DNA of 64,000 nt, from positions 23,271,001 through 23,335,000 of the forward strand of contig OY754467.1 of the NCBI GenBank assembly GCA_963575645.1. Reading direction: 5' to 3'. A model generated the notes under the pieces. It had not been told where the DNA came from, did no database searches, and was given only the letters and a program-made list of their open reading frames with translations. Origin of the DNA: Xanthostigma xanthostigma. Its lineage: Eukaryota > Arthropoda > Insecta > Raphidioptera > Raphidiidae. This document shows, in pieces, positions 24,660-36,022 of the stretch (positions are counted from its first letter, which is position 1; every line of letters starts with the position of its first letter). The position numbers and the translations under genes were made by a program.

Positions 24660-25769
24660 AGATATATGTGATCAGTACATAAATTATGTAAAATGTCATT
24701 ACGGGCCACCTTCTACCGTAGTGTTTGATGGATACGATGACGTAAAAAATAGCACAAAAACATCTGAACAAAGAAGGAGGGCGGTGAAATCGTCTGTTGA
24801 TATAAACATCAATCTCTCGATGAAGGCCACTGTTCAGCAAGAGAATTTTTTATCAAATACAAAAAAACAAGTCCCAACTGATTAAACTTCTGACAGAAAT
24901 AATGCAGGCTGCAAACATAGAAACACAAATAGCTGCAAGTGATGCTGACTGCACAAATATTTGCACTGCAATTGATAAAGCTGTAGGCAATCTTGTGGTC
25001 ACTGTTATTGGAGAAGATGTTGATCTTGTAGTCCTTCTAATGGCTCTTACTCCTCTTGAAAAAGAAATATTTTTTGTCAAACCGGGAAGAGGAAAAGTGG
25101 AAACCAAAATATTTTCCTCTCAAGAACTTCAAAAACATTCATTTTGGGGTTCTATTCTCTTCATAGTTTCAGTGGGTGTGATACAACCTCAGCTATTTAC
25201 AGGAAGGGCAAAACATCAATTATCAAGATTTTTGATCAAAAGCCATTACTAAAGGAAATAGCAACTGTATTTTATGACCCAACATCAACTCCGGATGTTA
25301 TAGCAGAAGCCGGAGAAAAATGTTTCTTGAAGTATACCGAGCGCCCTGTACTCAGTCTGAGATTAACAGACATCGATTCACAGTTTTTCTGAAATCTTGT
25401 ACCAAGCCCAAACCGGATCTTTCTTCCCTCCCCCCTACCAAAGGGTCAGCGAAATATCACGCTTACAGAGTATTCCATCAAGTATAGGAGTGGCTTGGGA
25501 ACCAACTGCCTCCTGAAATATGGGGTTGGAAGCGAGGAGTCGATGGAAACTTAGAACCAATCACGACCTTGGATTCTCCTGCTCCTGACGCGTTGTTAAG
25601 TTCAATTTTTTGCCGATGTAAAAGTGGTTGTTCTGGAAAATGCAGTTGCCGAAAAGCGGGCATTAAGTGTAGTCTTATCTGTAACGGCTGCCTAGGAGCT
25701 TATACTAATGGAGTCCTCATCGATGTTAATGATAAAGATGACGAAGATGAAACACAATTTGATTGTTAA
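24660..25769 (+). pseudogene. Broken gene for a PIN/FEN1-like plus CXC (tesmin/TSO1-type) protein
   Basis: Read in order on the + strand: a STVVFDGYDD motif followed by a basic EQRRRA helix; a SDADCTNIC segment; GEDVDLVVLL; FSGCDTTSAIYRKGKTS; then after a linker a Cys-rich CXC cluster and an acidic C-terminus. The order VFDG, basic RR, acidic helix, D-x-D-hydrophobic, GCD(T) mirrors the active-site layout of PIN/FEN1-like nucleases. This is my inference; multi-copy arthropod proteins with this layout are, to my knowledge, annotated only as uncharacterised. The frame breaks near 24880, 25140 and 25390 and has a TAG at about 25484-25486, and the 5' end is missing. It cannot make a full protein. 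Confidence 0.55.
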
Positions 25770-26469
25770 GTCGGCATACTCGTGCAAAAAAAAAATTGTT
25801 TAATTTTTCAGAATTAAAATTTGTAAAACGATTTAGCTTCTTATTTTTATCACCTTTAATACTCTGTATCTCCTAAAGTATTGATCGTACAGTAAAAATG
25901 TTTAGACATAATTTATAGGAAATTTAATGTAGATAATTAATGTAGAAGTCACAAAAAAGATATTATAAATAGTTTTCGAGTCACAAGCAAAAACCTTGAA
26001 AAAGAGACCTTTCCCCCCTTCCCCCACCGCCGGCTCGTGTCCCTCCCTCGGGGGCTTTTAGTATATTCATCTGGACACCTTTAGGAATAACTGTAGCAAC
26101 TTTCAAAACTACACGAATTATTTGGTCTGAATTTCTTAATTTTCCCAGGCTAATTTCAATTTAATAATTTCAAACGAGTATTATTTAACAGGGATGGCAG
26201 TAACAAAAAAATGTCCTACAAAACTTGCTTATTTTTTAAAGATCTTTTCAACAATACCACTTTCGACCTATCGTGCCATTTAAAATTCCGGAACTCTGAA
26301 CATTCTGGAGCAAACTAATAGGGAAGTCAACATTTCCGAAGGGAAAAAAATATGATCATTTGATTCTTCATTGGGGCTTTGATAATGCAGATTTTTCACA
26401 CAACTCTCTACGACTAACCGTTTTCGAAAAAAACGACCGGTACTGGTGGTCTGACTCACCCCTCCATAA

Positions 26470-26617
26470 TAGTTCTGTTCCAACCTCTCTGCGGACGGTA
26501 CTATAATCGTCAGCCTCGCGCAGCAGCTCAAAAACCGACATAAACAGTTTCGCTTTAACTACTGCTCAAAACTGTGACTACAATATTACCGTTCGAGGAG
26601 AGGCTAGAACAGAGCTA
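26470..26617. mobile_element. Small MITE
   Basis: GTTCTGTTCCAACCTCTC at the left pairs with GAGAGGCTAGAACAGAGC at the right, flanked by TA on each side as in Tc1/mariner-type insertions. It is about 148 bp, non-coding, and directly adjoins the palindromic element. Confidence 0.5.
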
Positions 26618-27605
26618 AATATTAAAATTACATCAGAAAAAGTATTTACAACTAAAATAGAAAAGGTCATGCTTTGAAATAGAATGTAATGTAATATTTT
26701 AGCACCAAAAAAAAACATCCAGAGATTCTTTGAATTTAGCGAACCATTTTTTTATCTGAATATACTGGCAACACGTTGATTGAAAGGTTACGTAGGTTAT
26801 TGAATTGATCATTTGGCAATCAACAATGTACAGAAATATATTGTATAAAACTGACAAGTGGGTTGAACCGGCAATTGTTAAAGTATATTAGTGTGGGTTG
26901 AATGGTTTAAGTTACAATTTATCGACGAAATCTGATCGATAAATAACAAAATGTGAACTTTCAATTCTGTTGTTTAATGTTAATAAACTTTAATCATAGC
27001 TTTATATTACAAGTTGACTCCCCTCATCATTTGATAACTATTAGGATCTGACATTGTCAACACGTGACGCGACTTCAACGTTATAAATTGCTGTTTGTAC
27101 GATCGCGATATCGTGAAGATTTCCAGAAATAAATTCTGATCAAAACCACCATTTTTCAGACTGAAATCCGTCTAATGACAAAGCATATTTTTAGTTTGTT
27201 AGATCATTCGTGTCGCCATATTGATTGCCTCAGAAGTGAATCCTTTCCACACGTCATATAATACTTATTTACGATATGTAACCTAGATAATAGTCTATAA
27301 TATAAGATGGAACACATGATTGAGAACATAGAGAAAACCTTGGGGAAACACTGTAATTGAAATTAATTAGTCAGTGCATGCTTTGCCTTTTTTCGTGCTT
27401 CAAAACCATGTATTAGTAGTTTTTATACCTCGTTCGTAAATTAAGGTATTTTTTCATTATGGTAAAACGAGCGACCGGCGAGTTCTAGAGCATGCGAATC
27501 ATATCATTACGAACAAGATACATGCAAGATGCATACGCACATATTATCTCCTATAAAGTATTTGATTTTCACTTCATAATAAGTATATAGGTAGCTATAT
27601 TTATT
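26618..27605. other. AT-rich stretch without recognisable genes
   Basis: Nothing recognisable. Confidence 0.5.
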
Positions 27606-28731
27606 AGTGGCGGCTATAAGTCGGAGGACTGGTAAATAATTTGAGCCGGAATGAAACTACCTTCCCCCCCCGTTTTCGAGGATGCTGAACACGATGGCGG
27701 CGTCAGAATTTCTCATTGGGGTGGCCAAACCTCTCAAACCGGTCAAAAACCACCCCAGAGAGGGGTTAAACGCGATTTACTAGGTTTCCCTGCAGAAAAA
27801 AGTACTTTACCCCCGTTTTCGAGGTTGCTGAGCACGGTGGTGATCTTGTATATCGCGTCCAACCCCTACCAACCCCTCCACCGGCCAATACTCACCCTCG
27901 AATGGGGTGAATTTTTTTTTGCAATATCAACGGTAAATATATTATCTCTCCCCGTTTTCGAGGTTGCTGAGCACAGTGGCGGTGTTGGATATTGCGTCCG
28001 ACCCCTCCACCAGCCTATACTCACCTTCGGAAGGGGTGAATTTTTTTTATTATCACCTGGGATCACATTTTCAATAATAGTACTTCTCTTCTTGGTTGTG
28101 ATGGTCTTTCATTTCGGTCCAGCTGCAAAAAATATCATCAAGTACCGCCAGTAGTTCTATTGAATAATTGATACATACATTTATTTTTATATATAAATAA
28201 TTCAGAACATTTATTACGATACATGAAAGTACGGTTAAACAAATCGCTACAGTTTCTTCTCATAAATTACAATAATTAAAAAACTCACCCCTTTAGGGGT
28301 TGAGTATTGACCGGTGGAGGGGTTGGTAGGGATCGGACGCGATATCCAACACCACCACCGTGCTCAGCAACCTCGAAAACGGGGAGAGAACATATATTTA
28401 CCGTTGATATTGCAAAAAAATAAATTCACTCCTTTCGGGGGTGAGTATTGGCCGATGGAGGGGTTGGTAGCGCGATATCCAACACCACCACCGTACTCAG
28501 CATCCTCTAAAACGGGAGTAAAATACTTCTTTCTGCAGGGAAACCTAGTAAATCGCATTTAACATCTCTCGGGGGTGGTTTTTGGCCAGTTTGAGGGGTT
28601 AAGCCACCCCAATGAGAAATTCTGACGCCGCCATCGTGTTCAGCATCCTCGAAAACGGGGGGGGAAGGTAGTTTCATTCCGGCTCAAATTATTTACCGTT
28701 TTCGTGTTTTTTCCGACTTATAGCCGGCACT
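27606..28731. mobile_element. 1.1-kb foldback element with three sub-repeats per arm
   Basis: CGGCTATAAGTCGGA (27611) and TCCGACTTATAGCCG (ending 28726) bound arms of about 460 bp around a central AT-rich loop of about 200 bp. Each arm has three diverged copies of a 130-150-bp unit marked by CCCCGTTTTCGAGG followed by TGCTGAGCACGGTGG, in mirrored order. The open frames running through the arms are by-products. It resembles foldback-type elements with internal repeats; no transposase is present. Confidence 0.75.
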
Positions 28732-29879
28732 ATATTATTTATATATCTAACAGTTCCGTGTTCGACCATATTAAGTCAAATTGGATTGTATACGAAAACT
28801 ATACGCCTAATTTACTCGTAACGTTTCAATTAAGCTCTAAAAGCTCTTTTATTATATGAAAACTTTAAAAAAAAAATTGAACCACCTTCAAAAAAACCAA
28901 TAAAAAACGTAAAAAAAGTTTTGAGGTTGGCGCCATTTTAATTACTATAAATTACTGTCGTGCCGTTTGCAGTGAAAATAATATGTTACTACTTATATTA
29001 TTTAAAGATAACTTCTTTTTTATTTTAAAATTGAATAATAATAATAGTAAGTTCATAACAATAATATAATAATGAGTAAATTTTACTGCAATTGTTTTGA
29101 AAACTCGTTCGGACTTAATTTTTACTTTCTATTACAGATAAAGATCTTGAAATATCTATGCGTCTTTATAGTTATGTGCATTTTTATCTGACATAATATC
29201 AAAAAATAAAACACATCTCATTTTTACGGTTCGTTAGCTGCTCAATTTTCGTTATTAATTAAAACTACCTCGCTGCTGTGATTTTACCGCCAATGCAGTC
29301 GGCTACTGTACATTAGTATTGTATCATGCCACAGAATGTTCTGCAATAAAAAAATAACCAATGAAATCAATGCAACGGCGTGGGTTTATTAATTAATATT
29401 CTGGTAACATGATACTTTTGATGCGTTTTTTGGAAATACTGACTGCATCACTGAACCAGTTGTTGTAAATTGTTGACAAAGATCTAAGTATACCTACTTG
29501 TTTTACTAATAATAAAGAACTGACAATACTCGTGTATAATCTTGCAATAACTCATTGAATGGTTACTTTTTCCAACGGAAAACACACACCTTTATCAAAG
29601 TTGAAACCACAATAGCCGTATATTAAATTAGTTATAGTTAATTACAATAGTGGTTTCCTTCATTTTGGCATATTACGGTTTTTTGAGTCTAGAATTTTCA
29701 ATTTTCAATTCAGATATCTATAAGGATTAAATTTAAGTTATACTTGTTTACAGAATGGCTATTACATATCTACTGAACTTGTAAAGCGGCTCTTTGAACT
29801 AGCCATATTGCAGAACGTGAAACGTCATTCAGTTCAATTCTTGCATCGTTTTTATTTTCTGGTACTATTTCTGAAAACT
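28732..29879. other. AT-rich stretch without recognisable genes
   Basis: Nothing recognisable. Confidence 0.5.
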
Positions 29880-29946
29880 GTCACCTTTTAAAATTTGCCG
29901 CCCTAGGTCTTGGCCTACTCGGCCTATTGATAAATCCGGCCCTGGA
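29880..29946. mobile_element. hAT MITE end fragment
   Basis: GCCGCCCTAGG followed by GATAAATCCGGCCCTG resembles the right end of the element at 35177-35491 (CTAGGGGTGGCC, AAATCCGGCCCT). The left end is missing. Confidence 0.4.
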
Positions 29947-32055
29947 ATACACCGCTGAGGCTTCACACTTCTGAATATACTTTATAGCGTTATGACAGTT
30001 ATGATTTTCTATGTAGGTGGTCTGCGTGCGGCCATCATTACTGCTTGATCTTGCATCGCTACCATCGCTGCTTTTAATGTTACTGCTACGAAATTAGCAT
30101 TAGCTACACGTCAATGCAGAACTGTATCAGCTGATCGGAAGCATTAATTAACATTCCAGTCTATAATAGATTAGATAAGATTGTGGATGCTCGACAACTG
30201 AGGTCATTAGCGTCTAATTCAGTCTATAAAATCAATTTCTTTTCATTTCACATGCATCTTACTCATTACTTAGCATTTACATTAGTATTTCTTGAGGCGT
30301 TATCAAATGTCACATAAGACATTTTGACGATGTTTCGGCTGCAGACATTGTTCTTTAATGCAAGAACAACGTCTGCAGCCGAAACATCGTCAAAGATAAA
30401 AGTTTATAAAATTAAGAAATTTGTTCTACTTTATGCAAGATTTCAGATTTAACAGACAAATGCTTAACGTTAGAGATTCCGTTGATATTGAAACGATTAG
30501 CTTTGGACTTTTTCGGATAAGCTCACGTAATCGTCTCGTAATATAATTTAAACTATTTGTGCTAAGTATTGAGACAATTAAATAAATAAATTTTAATAAA
30601 ATTAATAAACAATTTAAAATATTTATTTTGAATGTTTTATTATAAAATTGTGAACAAGATATCTTAGAATGTACACACAGAAAATTTCTGATATCTTAAT
30701 GTGATTGGAATTGACAAAGTGAAAAATAATCAATTAAACGACACATGCAAAAAGAAATTTGGATCGGTAGATCACTAAGTACTCCATATTCTCCCTGATG
30801 TGGTTTAAAGGAAATATTTCAGCACTTTTTCACAGCTTATTTTAATACATTCTATTTCAACCTTTTAAAACCTACTGCCTTTTTTCAGACAAAAAACATA
30901 TTTTTTTCTTTATTTCACGGCGTTGTTCAACATGCCAAAACCAAAATTGACACGCGCCGTGACAAAACAAATAGACAAGTACAGTAAATATCCAATTCTA
31001 ATTATTACTTCTAAACTACGTACAATGTAATCTAAAAGTTTTGAATCGTTACAATATAAATAAGATATGTGAAAATAATAAAATTCTTTTCTATCATATC
31101 TAGCTTCTAATAATTAAAATATACATTAATTTTTGACGAAGGGATTGATGTCCAACAAATTAAATGTGAAAAATATTTATAAGTTGCACATTCCTGCCTT
31201 AAAGTGTTATCATTTATTAAAGTTGCCTACACATAAACGATAATATAATAGGTATGTCCAGTGAAAATAAACGGCTTCCTGTCATACAGAATGCTGCTGA
31301 CTGATTGATCTCGATCGCAATCTGACAGATGTGCTATAATAATCTGTATTGTTGTAATGGATACCAACGCGGAAACGTCTATTGTTACTCCACCAGCGAT
31401 CGTTGTCGTCGTCTTAACTTACCTAACTTCATATAACACTGTTTATTGTTGTTTTTTATTTTGGTTCTAACTTTTCAATGTAACTTAATTTTCTTTTGTA
31501 TTTTTTTCCTTGTAATGGAGCTCGGTAATCACGCTTTATTTGATGTTAACACGATAGTCGTATTACATAAAGTGTTTTACTTTTTTCGTGCAGAATATTT
31601 AAGAACATTTAAGCATCTTATGCTAGTATGGAAAAATAAATATTTGTCTTACTTGTTTTTTGTAACTTTTCAAAGAGTTTTATATTCTGCCTTTATTTGT
31701 TTATGTTGATAACTACTGTTTGTAATATCGCCGAGATTGACTGTAAAATACTTTGGTGTAGATATTTACCAGCCAGTCGGTTTTGCTTTCAAGTCTTCTC
31801 AGGATAAGTTTTTTTTCAAATTTCGTGATCGTATCGAATCTAATTCAATAAACATACTTCAGTAGCGCTGATATAATTTCCTCCGTCTTCGTAATATTTA
31901 CTATAAAAAGACTAGACCCGAGTCCAAAGCTGTCAAATGCATTTATTGAAATATATTCAAAACTATCAAGAAGCTTAAATAAATAATTTAAACACAAAAT
32001 TAAAGAATTAATTGAATGAATATCTAACAGTTTGTGTGTATATTTATATTTTCAG
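29947..32055. other. Non-coding sequence upstream of the first visible exon, probably intron
   Basis: The exon at 32056 starts in mid-codon after an acceptor, so this must be intron unless a missed exon lies in it. The hairpin at 30323-30394 is listed separately. No other exon is convincing. Confidence 0.5.
30323..30394. repeat. Near-perfect 72-nt hairpin
   Basis: A 24-bp perfect stem (TTTGACGATGTTTCGGCTGC ... GCAGCCGAAACATCGTCAAA), one mismatch, then an inner stem TTGTTCTT/AAGAACAA and a 6-nt loop. It may be a minimal transposon derivative or a hairpin RNA precursor; the sequence cannot distinguish these. Confidence 0.6.
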
Positions 32056-32635
32056 ATTTCATCCCAATGGCTCAGCAAACCAAATTGTTAACCAGCACTG
32101 CAATCAACAAACCCGTTTGCCCAGTGAACAGGCGGAAAATGATCACGTGCTGAAGATGATGTCCGCACGATCAACGCCGAACCTGCAACAACCGGCGTCA
32201 CCTGGCAGGCCTCCACCACCTCTGCCCAACGAACACAGTACAACAGCAGCACCTCAACAGCCCCAGCAGCAGCAACAACAACAACAACACACCTACTGCT
32301 CCTATTTACAACATACAACAGTGACGTCACTACAATTAACATCATCAGTAACATCACTGACGACGTCCTTGACGGACGATGAATCGTGTCCTCCACCTAC
32401 ACCCGTTCGAGACGCGTCGAGTCTCAAAGCGGTCAAGTACGGTCCTGGACACGAGAAGTTTCCATCGTGGCCCGTTCCGGCAGCAGCTGATGCTCCGCAA
32501 GTATTGCGAGGGCCTCCAAGTGGAGGATCGCACAGATCGAAGTCTTGGACCGACCACACCAACTATCCAAAGGAGAAGGTTATAGCGTATACGAGACCCT
32601 ACATGAAGCGACCAAATTCAGCTTATTCACAGCAG
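32056..32635 (+). CDS. Exon of a Shroom-like cytoskeletal adaptor gene (tentative), visible exon 1
   Basis: Begins after the acceptor TTATATTTTCAG and ends at the donor CAG|GTACCT. It supplies the third base of a split codon and then 193 complete codons (phase 0 at the end). The protein is low-complexity: PGRPPPPLP, a glutamine tract (about eight CAR codons in a row) and a Thr/Ser-rich stretch, followed by a more ordered-looking part with HRSKSWTDHTNYPKEK and AYTRPYMKRPNSAYSQ. GC content and codon use contrast sharply with the flanks. Proline motifs of this kind bind SH3 or EVH1 domains. Assignment to the Shroom family (actin and Rho-kinase adaptors at apical junctions) rests mainly on visible exon 3 and is tentative; another insect scaffold protein is possible. 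No start codon lies in the window. Confidence 0.7.
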
Positions 32636-33368
32636 GTACCTAGTCATTTTTATAAGTGTTATATAAAATATTACGAAACTTAAGAAAAAAGCTCATATAA
32701 ATGCGGCCACTTAAGCTTGATGTTTAAGTGGTATTTCAATAACTTTGTATTGTTAGAAGTGACTATACATATGTTACATTGTGTACCTAGTACCTACTGA
32801 CTTTATTATTTTATACACTATTGTTGTACAAGATTCATTTTTGCTGCATGAATCGTTTGGTTTACTTTAAAAATTAATTGGCAATATTCAACAGTTTCGC
32901 GGTTTTCAGAAATTACAATAAAAAATAATTCGTTATGTCATAAAAATATAGCATTGAAAATTTATTATTAATATGATCTCGTACTTATACTGTGCACATT
33001 TTTATAATTTTTGAGAATATTATTTTTTTTATCTAGAGTTCTGTAATATCTCGAGCTATACGATCTCGGAGTTACGCGGTTGCTTATTTTCCTCTCATGC
33101 TTCGCCTCTAACATACCACTTGAAGTACTCCGCCCGCATTTCATTAGTACCCCGAGCTACGGGAATTTGTTCTACGTGATCTTTATCAGTCCCATCTATC
33201 GCGTAACTTCGGGATATTACTGTAAATAGACTAAACCCCATTACTATTGAGAACAAATCCCACTATACTCAAGAGTTCTCGATTTAGAAATTCTGAAGTT
33301 TTCATTCCTGCCAAAAAACAAATATGAATTAAAGTTTAAAATAATTTTACAAAAACTTCTACTTCCAG
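32636..33368 (+). other. Intron (733 bp) with a small MITE
   Basis: GT-AG intron in phase 0. At about 33041-33224 CTGTAATATCTCGAG and, on the other strand, CAGTAATATCCCGAAG form terminal inverted repeats of a short non-coding MITE, with GTTACGCGG/CGCGTAAC pairing inside. Confidence 0.65.
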
Positions 33369-34159
33369 AAACTAAAAACAGTAATGGAACGATGTGAGAA
33401 GATCCCAGCCGAAGCGTACGAAGTTAGACGAGAAATGGACGAGCGATTATATTTGCCTCGCGTAGATCGCGAAGGCAAGCCAATAGGCGACATGGACTAC
33501 ATGGTACCGTCACCTCCCGAACGCGACATACAACAAAACAAACCTCAGCTGAATCAGTCCGATCTCGAAGAATACGCCCGCTCCTACCAAGACCAGCCGT
33601 CGCTTCAACATTTGACGCAAGCCGATCTTGAAGAATACGCCAGATCTTACGATGAAGCTTTAACACACCAGCACCAGAAACAACCGTCGTATGCGCAAAG
33701 TGAAGGCTACCATAGCTACGTTTCAAGTACAGATTCGATGTCGACTCCGTTCCTCGACAGGTTACGGCGTGATAGCGAAGCGGTCAGAGTTTGGGACGAA
33801 CCTCCCGAACGGGAGCGAGACGCCGGACGTCATGAAGGTCGGGATAGTGTCGTCACGACGAGTTCCGGCAGTGCGTCGTCGAGCGAGACGTTGAAATGGC
33901 ACGGATCAATGAGCGATGTTTCGGTGGCGAGCAGTTCTTGTACACAACATCCGTCGTCAAGACAACTGATAGCGCACAGTGCGCGCGTCCAGACGCCGCA
34001 ACGTCACAATTCGGAAAGCGTTCTCTATATTAATCCAAATTCAGCAGCCGAACAAGGAGGATGGAAGGAACGTGAGAATAGAAATAATCACCAGAATAAA
34101 TTGAGACTGTTTCCGGTCAATACTTATACCGTTCAACCAGTTGAATCGTTGCATCACAG
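33369..34159 (+). CDS. Exon of the Shroom-like gene, visible exon 2
   Basis: Begins after CTACTTCCAG and ends at CACAG|GTAATT. It continues from the previous exon in phase 0 with KLKTVMERCEKIP and ends two bases into a codon. It encodes 263 complete codons. Visible features are a charged helical start (EAYEVRREMDERLYLPRVDR), a tandem pair of DLEEYARSY motifs about 29 residues apart, a motif YVSSTDSMSTPFLDRLRRDS, and long Ser-rich stretches (SSGSASSSETLKWHGSMSDV). Ser-rich adaptor sequence like this is commonly phosphorylated, which is inference. The open frame covers the whole exon. Splice sites and phases agree with both neighbours, so I am confident that this is coding even though the family is uncertain. 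Confidence 0.75.
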
Positions 34160-36022
34160 GTAATTTTCAATTTACAGAATTTACTAAATGTCTATATTTA
34201 CGACATATCAAAGTAAATTAAGATTCAATCTCAAATTGTCGATAAATACGGATGACTCTGATAAGGCATGTTGGTGCAAGCGATCATATAACAATTGGTG
34301 TTTGTAGCAAATGACGACAAAGATCGTACTCTTCCAAAAAATTGTTGATCGCGACTTTAAAATTCATCAGATCAAATGATTACATTACGAACAAAATTTC
34401 TAGTTTAGAAAAACCGACATTTTCTCGATTATTTTCACATACTAAATAGACGGAGGTATCGAGTTTTACACCATATTATTGTTTCAAAATTCGAAAAAAA
34501 ACTAATGATTTTATAGGGCAATATGATTGAAATAATAGGGCAAATATAATACTTTCAACTCGGTTCATTGAAAAGTATAACAATACATCCTCGTTGAAAA
34601 TTACCCAGAAACAAACGAAATTCTCTTTTACCAGTAAACACAGTAAAAAATAAACAATTACGAAAACGCGATTTGATAAAAAATAGGTAACAATTTATCA
34701 TTTTTTATTCACTTTTTGCAAAATTTGAAAACCTAACATATAAAATTCAATATAATATAAATACATTATAAATTTTAAAAAAATGTATTGCATTGTATCC
34801 TGTTGCACCTCATTTGAAAGGTGTCAATTCTTTTCACACTTAATTAAATAATCTAAAATCTAGCCATTAGATTTTTGATTTTATAAACAAAATATGCACT
34901 TATAACTAGAAAACAGATGATTGTTAGTTCCTCTCTAGTGATAAATGTTTTTATTAATAGGCAGATTAAAAAAAGAAATCAAATCGAATATTTTAATGAA
35001 ACACCGAACAACAAAGAAAATATAATAATGGAACCCTATTAGGGCTAAGAAGAGTACGAAACAGCCGATACCTACTAGTCGGGTAAAACATATTTAAGTT
35101 TTAGTATAGGTAACATCAAATGTTTTTACTAATGTTTAACTTATTGAAAGATTGTTTTATATTTTAGTAAGCTTCACAGGGCCGAATTTCCCATAAGGTC
35201 ATGTAGGCTCGCGCCTAGGGCGGTAAATTTTTTAGGGACGGCAAACATCAGAGTTGAAAAAATATAAAGTCAAGTCAAAATTTTTTTGCGATCACGTAAT
35301 TTCATTAACTAAATTTTTTCAAGCAAATACTGATTTTTTTCCAATTTTCAATTTGAATTTCCCGCTGAGAATTAGCTTAATACAAACCTCCATGCAACTG
35401 ACATGAAAAAAAAAAACTCAGTGAGACCTCAATTAGAGGAGCGGCACAATTTACTCTGCCTAGGGGTGGCCAAATTGTAAATCCGGCCCTAAAGCTTCAG
35501 CCGGTTTTCTATAGTTGAAGTGTCTGTCTGTAATGTCTAAATAACGGTCACTTTTTGAGATAACACGGTTATTTTCATGCTATCAGAACGTAAACGGCCG
35601 TTTGTAAAATTTTGTCTTTCTGTCTGTCTGTCCCGGCTAATCTTTGAAAAGACTGAATCGATTGTGATAGCACTTCACAGACAGTTTAAGGACTATGCCA
35701 AAAGTGATCTTGGCAAGTGTTAGATAGTGTTTGAATATGAATTGGAGTTGTGATGTATAAAAATCGGAATAAAAAAGGTTTATACCTATATACTAAGAGT
35801 TTTTAATAGTTTTGCAAAAATTGTTTTTCAATATTAAGGCGAGAATAACGTTATTTAGCTAAATCGTCTATATACACTCGCATTGTCTGTCAATCTCTGC
35901 ATCACGGTTTTTTAGACCTAGCAATATTTTTTTAATTTTAAATAGATAAACTATAGAAATATGTTTAAATACTTTTAATGAGTTTCAATCACAATTACAA
36001 ATGAATTAATATTTGTTTCCAG
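34160..36022 (+). other. Intron (1863 bp) containing a hAT MITE and a repeat relic
   Basis: GT-AG intron in phase 2. It contains the hAT-type element 35177-35491 and, at 35835-35920, a diverged copy of the module at 2702 and 6733. The rest is AT-rich with nothing recognisable. Confidence 0.6.
35177..35491. mobile_element. hAT-type MITE with 8-bp target duplication
   Basis: AAGCTTCA flanks both ends (35169-35176, 35492-35499). The termini are CAGGGCCGAATTT and, on the right, AAATCCGGCCCTA, nearly inverted. The 8-bp duplication and CAGGG start fit the hAT superfamily. 315 bp, non-coding. Confidence 0.8.

Larger units (their letters stand above)
23772..26463 (+). mobile_element. 2.7-kb palindromic DNA element carrying a broken PIN-like/CXC gene
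   Basis: Outer ends CAGGGTGAATCAGACCACC (23772) and the near complement GGTGGTCTGACTCACCCCT (ending 26463) start imperfect inverted arms of about 890 and 980 bp around an 827-bp centre (24660-25486). The inner parts of the arms (24069-24659 versus 25487-26082) are nearly identical, and the outer parts are more diverged. The right arm is the natural 3' end of the + strand gene. The left arm is an inverted copy of it that replaces the gene's 5' half. The superfamily is not identified; a clear target duplication was not found. Confidence 0.75.

Noticed and set aside
27651-28154. 167-codon + strand open frame in the foldback element
   Set aside because: It runs through the mirrored sub-repeats, and the composition follows the repeat. 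There is no domain and no similar frame in the opposite arm.
32088-32585. Open frames overlapping visible exon 1 on both strands
   Set aside because: Shadows of the + strand exon; only the called frame links to valid splice sites and to the neighbouring exons' phases.
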